Shown here: positions 6,649 to 11,668 of the stretch, in pieces
Layout: each line of letters opens with the position of its first letter
Numbering within the stretch: position 1 is the first letter of the stretch
Assembly: GCA_964524295.1 (NCBI GenBank)
Contig: CAZGCW010000122.1
Coordinates: forward strand, 1 to 11,668
Source: UBA9926 sp964524295
GTDB lineage: Bacteria > Pseudomonadota > Gammaproteobacteria > Pseudomonadales > Azotimanducaceae
Direction: 5' to 3'
DNA length: 11,668 nucleotides
Program-made: the position numbers and the translations under genes
Notes under the pieces: model-generated
What the model saw: only the letters and a program-made list of their open reading frames with translations
Told to the model about the DNA's origin: nothing
Database searches by the model: none

Positions 6649-7002
6649 ATGTCCATTAACTGGAATGACAAGGATCCGATTTATAAGCAATTGCATCGTT
6701 ATCTAACGGATTCGATTCTGGACGGCATCCTGGCTGAAGGCGATGCCATGCCATCAGTCAGACAGATAGCGAGTGAGCAGAGGATCAATCCCATTACCGT
6801 CTCCAAGGCGATGCAATTGCTGGTGGAAGAAGAGGTGGTTGAAAAGCGTCGAGGATTGGGGATGTTCGTCCTGCCGGGTGCTGTAGATCGATTGGTAAAA
6901 ACACAGAAATTACAATTTCTGGAAAAACAATGGCCGGACATTCTAGCTAAGATGAGTCGGTTGGGAATAAGTCAAAGTGATCTGTTCGAGGATGCGGAAT
7001 GA
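6649..7002 (+). CDS. GntR family regulator, YtrA subfamily
   Basis: Transcriptional regulator of 117 residues. Such small GntR proteins, with an N-terminal winged helix and only a short helical C-terminus, belong to the YtrA subfamily, which normally represses a neighbouring ABC transporter operon. The N-terminus 'NDKDPIYKQLHRYLTDSILDG' (6-26) and 'MPSVRQIASEQRINPITVSKAMQLL' (34-58) hold the helix-turn-helix. The wing is 'VEKRRGLGMFV' (64-74). The last 40 residues are helical and could mediate dimerisation; there is no large ligand domain, so the inducing signal is unclear. No convincing Shine-Dalgarno precedes the ATG. The stop overlaps the start of the ABC ATPase gene (ATGA), which fits a cotranslated repressor-transporter unit. 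Confidence 0.92.
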   Translation: MSINWNDKDPIYKQLHRYLTDSILDGILAEGDAMPSVRQIASEQRINPITVSKAMQLLVEEEVVEKRRGLGMFVLPGAVDRLVKTQKLQFLEKQWPDILAKMSRLGISQSDLFEDAE

Positions 7003-7874
7003 ACACCATGGTATCTGTACAGGGCCTTAGCAAGCGATATGGCACTCATGTGGCATTGAATAATCTTAGTTTTGAAATACCACAAGGGGCTGTGGTCGGC
7101 ATTATTGGGCCTAATGGCGCAGGCAAGACGACCGCCCTGAAGGCCATGCTAGGCCTGACCACTTTCTCTGGACAACTCGAGGTTCTCGGTCGGGACCCAA
7201 GTAAGGGGCGGCACCGGATAATGCAGGATGTTTGTTATATATCGGATGTCGGTGTACTGCCACGCTGGTTGAAAGTAGCTGATGCGCTTAGCTATGTCGA
7301 AGGCGTGCATCCCGGATTCAGCCGGACTCGGGTGCTGGAACTCCTTGGCAATACTAAAATTAAAATGAACAGTCAGGTTAAGGATCTTTCTAAGGGCATG
7401 GTGACCCAGTTGCATCTGGCTCTGGTGATGTCGCATGATGTCAGACTCTTGATTTTAGACGAGCCGACCCTGGGTCTGGATATCGTCTATAGGAAAGCAT
7501 TTTATGATCGCTTACTGGCTGATTTTGTAGATGAAACTCGGAGTCTGGTTATCAGTACTCACCAGGTAGAAGAAATAGAATCCTTGCTCACTCATCTTGT
7601 CTTTCTCAATGCGGGACAACTGGTCCTGGCAAGCCGAATTGAAGAAATGAATCGGCGGTTTACTACCCTGCAGGTTACGCCGGATAAGCTTGATCAGGCC
7701 AGGCAGTTGGGACCGATTGGTGAGCAGCAATTACTGGGTCGTTGGCAATTGATCTTCGATTCCGTGGCACCTGAAGCCTTGGCGTCCCTGGGGGAAATCA
7801 AGCTCACCCCGATAGCAGATTTATTTGTGGCGTTGGTTCAACTGGACAGTCGAATGGAGGGTTTCAATGATTAG
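6999..7874 (+). CDS. ABC transporter ATP-binding protein (YtrB-like)
   Basis: ATPase subunit of 291 residues that would power the adjacent membrane protein. Walker A is GPNGAGKTT (37-45), the signature is the divergent LSKGM (130-134), Walker B is LLILDEP (150-156) followed by TLGLD, and the H-loop is STHQVEE with His188. The Q-loop position reads VCYISDVGVLPRW (78-90), without an obvious glutamine, a departure from most ABC ATPases. Residues beyond 220 form a C-terminal extension typical of ABC-2 type exporter ATPases. The start overlaps the GntR stop by 4 nt; a second ATG at 7008 is an equally plausible start. The gene ends 8 nt inside the permease gene. Substrate unknown. The Bacillus YtrBC-type systems are induced by lipid II-targeting antibiotics, a parallel and not proof. 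Confidence 0.9.
   Translation: MNTMVSVQGLSKRYGTHVALNNLSFEIPQGAVVGIIGPNGAGKTTALKAMLGLTTFSGQLEVLGRDPSKGRHRIMQDVCYISDVGVLPRWLKVADALSYVEGVHPGFSRTRVLELLGNTKIKMNSQVKDLSKGMVTQLHLALVMSHDVRLLILDEPTLGLDIVYRKAFYDRLLADFVDETRSLVISTHQVEEIESLLTHLVFLNAGQLVLASRIEEMNRRFTTLQVTPDKLDQARQLGPIGEQQLLGRWQLIFDSVAPEALASLGEIKLTPIADLFVALVQLDSRMEGFND
7855..7860 (+). promoter_or_regulatory. Ribosome binding site fixing the permease start
   Basis: TGGAGG ends 6 nt before the ATG at 7867. It is the only good Shine-Dalgarno here and rules against the longer reading from 7825, which would extend far into the ATPase gene and add an unrelated N-terminus. Confidence 0.7.
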
Positions 7875-8757
7875 TCGGCAAATGGCAATCCTGTTAAAGC
7901 GTGAGTTTTGGGAACACAGGACCCTGATGTTCTATCTGCCTACGACTATAAGTGGATTGTTTCTGGTCTCGGTGGTGGGTCTGCTTTTGTTTACCAATAC
8001 GACGACGATTAACACGGATCTGAGTGTATCGGGGGGCGTCTTTGAATTTGGCATTGATAAGTTGGCTGGGTTAGAAAGCGCTGAGCGAGTATTGCTGCTT
8101 GATAGAGTCTACCAGCTCAGCAGTTATCCTTTTCTGATGATGTCCTTGGTAGTTGCTGTGAATTATCTGCTGGGTTCAATGTTCAATGAAAGAAAAGATA
8201 GAAGTATCTTGTTCTGGAAATCGATGCCGGTTTCTGATGGCCTTACTGTGCTAAGTAAGCTGCTCACCGGTGGGTTAGTTGTGCCCATGATTTATCTTGG
8301 TTTCTGCATGGTAGCCCAACTGTTATCTTTACTTTTCATTACGCTCGTTATGATTAGTGGCGAATACCCTGTGTGGGATATACTATGGCAGCCGATCAAG
8401 CCTTTATCACATGGGTTTAGATTATTGTTGTATCAATTGATGCAGAGTCTCTGGTTGGCACCATGGTTCGGCTATGCCCTGCTGCTTTCAGCCTGGGCAA
8501 AATCATCGCCGGTAGTCTGGTTTTTTGGTATCCCGGTCGCGGTTGTTATCTTAGAGCGAGTCTATACCCCTTATGATGAGCTCATTATATTTGATTGGTT
8601 GTGGCTCCATACTCTGCCATTATTCTCGGTGACAGGTGAAGGTTTAAGCTTGGAATGGATGTGGGTAGAAGTATCGGGCTTGCTGCAGGGGATATTGGTA
8701 GGCATTATATTTGTCGCTAGTGCTGTTTGGTTTAGGAGTAAACATAATGAAATTTAA
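7867..8757 (+). CDS. ABC-2 type transporter permease
   Basis: Membrane subunit of 296 residues from the chosen ATG, partner of the upstream ATPase. The N-terminus (MISRQMAILLKREFWEHR) is the amphipathic stretch usual in ABC-2 permeases. The first membrane helix is about 22-42, followed by an extracytoplasmic loop (43-82), further hydrophobic segments near 84-104, 133-163, 196-222 and 226-242, and a last one near 268-288. The cytoplasmic motif NERKDRSILFWKSMPVSD (107-124) is the characteristic coupling region of this permease class. The gene overlaps the ATPase by 8 nt and the following small gene by 11 nt, so the three are probably cotranslated. The substrate cannot be inferred; ABC-2 permeases mostly export lipids, peptides or drugs, or act in resistance. 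Confidence 0.9.
   Translation: MISRQMAILLKREFWEHRTLMFYLPTTISGLFLVSVVGLLLFTNTTTINTDLSVSGGVFEFGIDKLAGLESAERVLLLDRVYQLSSYPFLMMSLVVAVNYLLGSMFNERKDRSILFWKSMPVSDGLTVLSKLLTGGLVVPMIYLGFCMVAQLLSLLFITLVMISGEYPVWDILWQPIKPLSHGFRLLLYQLMQSLWLAPWFGYALLLSAWAKSSPVVWFFGIPVAVVILERVYTPYDELIIFDWLWLHTLPLFSVTGEGLSLEWMWVEVSGLLQGILVGIIFVASAVWFRSKHNEI
8734..8738 (+). promoter_or_regulatory. Ribosome binding site for the small SHOCT-like gene
   Basis: AGGAG ends 8 nt before the ATG at 8747, inside the end of the permease gene. It supports the 62-residue start over a longer in-frame reading from 8711 that lacks such a site. Confidence 0.6.
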
Positions 8758-8935
8758 GCAAATTTTTCTGGTGGGGGTCGTTTCTGCGATTTTGTTCATC
8801 GGTTTGTTTTCTAGCCAGGCACCTTCAATCGAGGAGGAGTTGGCTGGGCTGAACAAGGCCTATGAGGCTGGTTTGATCACCGTAGATGAATTAAAGCGCT
8901 ATCGAAGCCTGCTATTCCGGTCTTTGCTTCGGTAA
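8747..8935 (+). CDS. Small single-pass membrane protein with SHOCT-like tail
   Basis: Predicted 62-residue protein. Residues 5-22 (QIFLVGVVSAILFIGLFS) form one membrane helix or an uncleaved signal anchor. Residues 29-57 (EEELAGLNKAYEAGLITVDE onward, ending KRYRSLLF) match the SHOCT pattern: a helix, a Gly-Leu-Ile-Thr turn, then a second helix with acidic and basic residues. SHOCT units are short oligomerisation or interaction tails found at the ends of many bacterial membrane and envelope proteins. The gene overlaps the permease by 11 nt and has its own AGGAG, so it is likely an accessory subunit or regulator of the ABC transporter. The SHOCT assignment is from pattern memory, not a profile search. 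Confidence 0.75.
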   Translation: MKFKQIFLVGVVSAILFIGLFSSQAPSIEEELAGLNKAYEAGLITVDELKRYRSLLFRSLLR

Positions 8936-8942
8936 AACTGCC

Positions 8943-8991
8943 GTCAATCGGTTCGGCCTCAGTTTCTGCGGCTAACCCAGGAATGATTGAC
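8943..8991 (+). terminator. Stem-loop downstream of the ABC operon, possible terminator
   Basis: Outer arms GTCAATC (8943-8949) and GATTGAC (8985-8991) pair perfectly. Inside them GGTTcGGCC (8950-8958) pairs with GGCTAACC (8970-8977) with one bulge and one G-U pair, leaving an 11-nt loop. A 7-nt bulge separates the inner and outer right arms. It lies 8 nt after the last stop of the operon, as expected for a terminator or mRNA-stabilising stem, but no U-tract follows, so intrinsic termination is doubtful. Confidence 0.35.
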
Positions 8992-9116
8992 TTCTGCTAT
9001 TCACAACCCCGCTGCTAAATAAGTTTTTTGAGCTTAAAAGGCACTGGGTTTGGCGTGCTTGAGGGAATTTCATCGCCGGCATGAGAATAAAGCTAAAACA
9101 AACTCTACCAAACGTG

Positions 9117-9122
9117 TAGAAT
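9117..9122 (+). promoter_or_regulatory. Possible -10 box of serA
   Basis: TAGAAT matches the -10 consensus well and predicts a start of transcription near 9129, about 19 nt before the ATG at 9148. The -35 region (about 9094-9099) is a poor match. The upstream ATG at 9121 falls in this box, which further argues against that start. Confidence 0.35.
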
Positions 9123-9137
9123 GCGTTGTTTTTTTGC

Positions 9138-9141
9138 GAGG
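9138..9141 (+). promoter_or_regulatory. Ribosome binding site fixing the serA start
   Basis: GAGG, extended by CGG, ends about 6 nt before the ATG at 9148. The in-frame ATG at 9121 has no such site and would add nine residues (MRCFFARRS) not expected in the family. Confidence 0.6.
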
Positions 9142-9147
9142 CGGTCC

Positions 9148-10323
9148 ATGTTCAGAATCTTAACGCTCAACAATATAGCCACCAAAGGGCTCAGTAAATT
9201 CGATCGAGATCGCTTCGAATTGTCCGCGGATATGTCCAATCCGCATGCGGTCGTGTTAAGGAGTCATCAACTCACCTCTGAACACGCGACGCCGGGTCTG
9301 CTTGCCGTTGGTCGTGCAGGAGCCGGGGTCAATAACATTCCGGTCGCGGACTTTACGGAAAGCGGTATCGTTGTGTTTAATACGCCTGGAGCCAATGCAA
9401 ACGCAGTTAAGGAATTAGTACTGGCAGGCCTGCTTTTGTCGCGGCGGGGAATTGTTCAGGGTATCGATTATGTTGAGAGCTTGAAATCAGAGTCTGACAA
9501 GGCGACGCTCAATAAATTGGTTGAATCAAGCAAGAAACAGTTTAAAGGCTCAGAGTTAAAGGGAAAGTCCCTGGGGATTCTAGGTCTGGGTGCAATCGGG
9601 TCGATGGTCGCGGAAATGGGTTTGCAGTTGGGTATGCAGGTGTTTGGATATGACCCCAGCCTGTCGATTGAGTCTGCCTGGCGGTTATCAAGTCAGGTTA
9701 AGAAAGTAGATAATATCCAGGCCCTTTTTGCAAAATCGGATATTGTTTCCTTGCATGTGCCATCCCTGCCGGCAACCCAAGGGATGATTAATTCAGACGT
9801 TCTCAGCGTTGCCAGAAAGAACGCTATTTTACTTAATTTCGCCAGGGCGGAGATCGTCGATACACTGGCCGTTAAAGAAGCCCTGGGTACGGGTAATTTG
9901 GACCAGTATATATCCGATTTCCCGACTCCAGACCTGATTGGCATGCCCGGGGTCATGGCAACACCTCACCTCGGAGCCAGTACGGTAGAAGCGGAAGAAA
10001 ACTGTGCGGTCATGGTGGCGGAACAGATGCTTGATTTCTTGCTGAATGGGAACATCGTTAATTCTGTTAACTTCCCCAGCGTGAATCTGGAACGAAGTGA
10101 AACCGGTTCTCGTATCGCCATTTCCAATCGCAATGTACCTCGAATGCTGGGCTCAGTATTATCGATACTCGCTGACCGAGATATCAACGTGATCGATATG
10201 TTGAATAAAAGCAGGCAGGAAGTCGCTTACAACCTGATTGATGTGGAAACTGAAGTGGATTCCGAACTTGAAGATGAATTACGTGATATCGACGGCGTGA
10301 TCAATGTCAGGATGTTTAATTAG
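9148..10323 (+). CDS. serA: D-3-phosphoglycerate dehydrogenase, short ACT-domain type
   Basis: NAD-dependent 2-hydroxyacid dehydrogenase (391 residues) that oxidises 3-phosphoglycerate to 3-phosphohydroxypyruvate, the first step of serine synthesis. The N-terminus MFRILTLNNIATKGL and the substrate region 'VGRAGAGVNNIP' (54-65) with FNTPGANANAVKEL (77-90) are typical. The NAD-binding loop is GLGAIG (146-151), with Asp169 in GYDP as the ribose-binding acidic residue. Catalytic Arg233 is in NFARAEIVD and His274 is in PHLGAST. The usual catalytic Glu region reads YISDFPTPD (254-262), with Asp257 there, a pattern I recall across this short SerA subgroup. An ACT domain (about 323-391) may give serine feedback control. 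The 3' end overlaps the convergent mnmC gene by 8 bp. No other serine genes are nearby. A different 2-hydroxyacid substrate is less likely. Confidence 0.9.
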   Translation: MFRILTLNNIATKGLSKFDRDRFELSADMSNPHAVVLRSHQLTSEHATPGLLAVGRAGAGVNNIPVADFTESGIVVFNTPGANANAVKELVLAGLLLSRRGIVQGIDYVESLKSESDKATLNKLVESSKKQFKGSELKGKSLGILGLGAIGSMVAEMGLQLGMQVFGYDPSLSIESAWRLSSQVKKVDNIQALFAKSDIVSLHVPSLPATQGMINSDVLSVARKNAILLNFARAEIVDTLAVKEALGTGNLDQYISDFPTPDLIGMPGVMATPHLGASTVEAEENCAVMVAEQMLDFLLNGNIVNSVNFPSVNLERSETGSRIAISNRNVPRMLGSVLSILADRDINVIDMLNKSRQEVAYNLIDVETEVDSELEDELRDIDGVINVRMFN

Positions 10324-11668
10324 AGGGTGTGAGATGCCGCTTACGGGCGGTTTTCTGATGGGCCTGTTGAATCCAGAACCGGGTCGGTGACAGGAATCTC
10401 TGCTGAGAGGCACTGAGCGGAGAGGGTTCTCCGGTGATTAGGTTGGCAAGATGTTCTCCTGAAAGCGGGGCATGGCTGCCCCCTTTGGAGCCAAAACCAG
10501 CGCAGGAAAATAACCCTTTTTGGACCGGGATCGGCTGGTTGTGATACCAATTAAGTGGATTTTGTTCGAGTAACTGCCACAGCGGGGCAGGTCCAACCAG
10601 CGGGCTTCTGTCCAGTGGTGTTGCCCGGATTCCAACCCAACTGGAAATCAGGGACCAATCCGCGAAAGGGAACTGATGTGTTAGCAGGTCGAAAAGGTAA
10701 TCGCTGTCGGCCTGGCGATCGCTGAGGTCAATGTCGTCAGGATGGTATGTGCTGCCGACATGAAACAGGTGTTTGTCAAGGTTTGCAATACTGATATCGC
10801 CGCTCATCGTCTGAGGGGGCTGGTTCCTGCTTTCGACCAGAATTGATTGTCCTCTAGAGCGTTGTAACGGTATCGGTTGTAAGTCAGTCATTCCAGCGCC
10901 GGCCGCTAATATGACCTGTTGTACGCTGCTGATTTCCTGCCCCGTCCTGTCCTTGAGTAACCAGCCATCATTAATTTGCTCCAAGCCGGCCACATGCTGG
11001 CATTGGGCTACTGCGGCAGTGGGTTTTAATACACCGGCTTCGTGAAACAGGATGGCGTTGTCCTGTTCACTGATATAGTCGTCGGGGAACTGCCTGGCAA
11101 TCGTTTGCATTCTCTTCAATTTTTCCGGGACATCACTTTGCCAGCGGAGCGTTGTTTTTTTAATAGCGGCATTATGGTGAATTGCATAGTGATTTGCTGA
11201 AATCGAATATCTTGATTTCTCATCTGCAACGGCTGCTAATTGTGGATAAAGATTCATGGTGGGTACATCCGAGGTTGCCGGAACCTTTGGGCTATCGAAT
11301 AAAAGGCTCGGAAGACCTCGTTTCAGAAGGGCTGCCTGAACGGATTGACCTGCAATGCCCGCTCCAATCACCGCGATTTTCGAGTGTTCAATGTTACCTG
11401 GTTGCCAGGTGCCTGGTTTATAGCCGGATAGCATTTCTTTTTTTGCGCCGAATCCGGGTGCTTTAGTCACCTTAAATCCAGCCTCGCTCAGCCCTTCCCG
11501 TACATTGCTAGCAACCGTGAAACTGGACAGTGTACAGCCTGGCTTGCTGTTCCTGTGCATGTCCTTGAACATCGAGTGGTCCCATAAGTCGGGGTTAGAC
11601 CTTGGACGAAATCCATCCAGGTACCAGGCATCGGCTTGGAAGTTGGAATCCGCCAGTGCTCGCTTTGC
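10316..11668 (-). CDS. mnmC: MnmC, tRNA 5-methylaminomethyl-2-thiouridine biosynthesis bifunctional protein (5' end cut off)
   Basis: Makes the last two changes of the mnm5(s2)U wobble base of tRNAs: an FAD-dependent oxidase removes the carboxymethyl group, then an S-adenosylmethionine methyltransferase adds a methyl group. The window holds the last 450 residues. The reading frame stays open to the right edge, so the first roughly 200 residues are missing. An internal ATG at 11572 is not the start: upstream in frame is QADAWYLDGFRPRSNPDLW, the conserved methyltransferase motif (usually DAWFLDGFAPAKNP-like). Next come the end of the methyltransferase ('SFTVASNVREGLSEAGFKV', 'KKEMLSG'), then the FAD-binding GAGIAG (visible residues 102-107). 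Oxidase motifs near the C-terminus are 'SSWVGIRATPLDRSPLVGP' and 'GFGSKGGSHAPLSGEHLA'. The stop overlaps the end of serA by 8 bp, tail to tail, with no visible terminator between them. Confidence 0.93.
   Translation of the reverse strand, partial: AKRALADSNFQADAWYLDGFRPRSNPDLWDHSMFKDMHRNSKPGCTLSSFTVASNVREGLSEAGFKVTKAPGFGAKKEMLSGYKPGTWQPGNIEHSKIAVIGAGIAGQSVQAALLKRGLPSLLFDSPKVPATSDVPTMNLYPQLAAVADEKSRYSISANHYAIHHNAAIKKTTLRWQSDVPEKLKRMQTIARQFPDDYISEQDNAILFHEAGVLKPTAAVAQCQHVAGLEQINDGWLLKDRTGQEISSVQQVILAAGAGMTDLQPIPLQRSRGQSILVESRNQPPQTMSGDISIANLDKHLFHVGSTYHPDDIDLSDRQADSDYLFDLLTHQFPFADWSLISSWVGIRATPLDRSPLVGPAPLWQLLEQNPLNWYHNQPIPVQKGLFSCAGFGSKGGSHAPLSGEHLANLITGEPSPLSASQQRFLSPTRFWIQQAHQKTARKRHLTPSN

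Larger units (their letters stand above)
8936..9147. other. Intergenic region between the ABC operon and serA
   Basis: This 212-bp spacer holds a dyad with inner and outer stems at 8943-8991, a run of six T's at 9024-9029 without a GC-rich stem before it, and a -10-like TAGAAT at 9117-9122. No coding region or RNA gene was recognised. Confidence 0.55.

Noticed and set aside
7825..7866. Longer permease reading from the ATG at 7825
   Set aside because: It would overlap the ATPase by about 50 nt and lacks a ribosome binding site; TGGAGG is correctly placed for 7867.
9024..9029. Run of six T's as an intrinsic terminator
   Set aside because: No GC-rich hairpin directly precedes it, and the nearest stem ends more than 30 nt upstream.
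9121..9147. Upstream in-frame ATG as the start of serA, adding nine residues
   Set aside because: It lies within a good -10-like box, has no ribosome binding site, and the GAGG before 9148 plus the typical MFRILTLNN opening favour the shorter form.
11182..11466. 94-residue open frame on the plus strand inside mnmC
   Set aside because: Antisense to a strongly conserved coding region, with no family resemblance.
10316..11572. A stand-alone 418-residue FAD oxidase starting at 11572
   Set aside because: The frame stays open to the window edge and encodes the conserved MnmC methyltransferase motif upstream of that ATG, so it is a truncated two-domain MnmC.

Overview
The window looks like a chromosomal segment of a gammaproteobacterium, and most of it is core genome. 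The evidence is the Hda regulator of DnaA, the neighbouring DUF2066 and PerM/AI-2E genes (the order DUF2066-hda-perM or a variant is familiar in Pseudomonas-like genomes), a DUF3108 protein, and a two-domain MnmC. The species cannot be named from the sequence. Base composition is moderate and fairly even by eye.

Layout. (1) 13-756, minus strand: a secreted DUF3108 protein. (2) 915-6468, plus strand: a tightly packed run of five genes. They are a secreted DUF2066 protein, a PerM-like AI-2E family membrane protein, Hda, a second-type MurG-like glycosyltransferase, and an exported M20/AbgB-type amidohydrolase. From perM onward every junction is a 4-nt overlap or has no gap, and both Hda and the amidohydrolase start with TTG inside a TTGA overlap. 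(3) 6649-8935, plus strand: a complete four-gene operon made of a YtrA-type GntR repressor, an ABC ATPase, an ABC-2 type permease and a 62-residue single-pass membrane protein with a SHOCT-like tail. A perfect 8+8 bp palindrome lies over the likely -10 box just upstream of the repressor, so autoregulation is likely. (4) 9148-10323, plus strand: a short, ACT-domain SerA-type 3-phosphoglycerate dehydrogenase. (5) 10316 to the right edge, minus strand: MnmC, cut off by the window end, with its stop overlapping the end of serA by 8 bp.

Most interesting points. The MurG homologue is of the kind I associate with Firmicutes secondary MurG proteins (GKLRRYF, HESDITPGLAN, ASRGDQ motifs), not the ordinary enterobacterial enzyme. 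It is translationally coupled to hda upstream and to a periplasmic metallohydrolase downstream. Directly behind it sits a YtrA-type ABC operon, a class linked in Bacillus to cell-envelope antibiotic stress. This suggests, as inference only, an accessory envelope-glycoconjugate or envelope-stress module grafted onto the DUF2066-perM-hda core locus. The purM-purN pair that often separates DUF2066 from DUF3108 is also missing here. No RNA genes, CRISPR arrays, insertion sequences or long repeats were seen, and no gene-free stretch exceeds about 215 bases.
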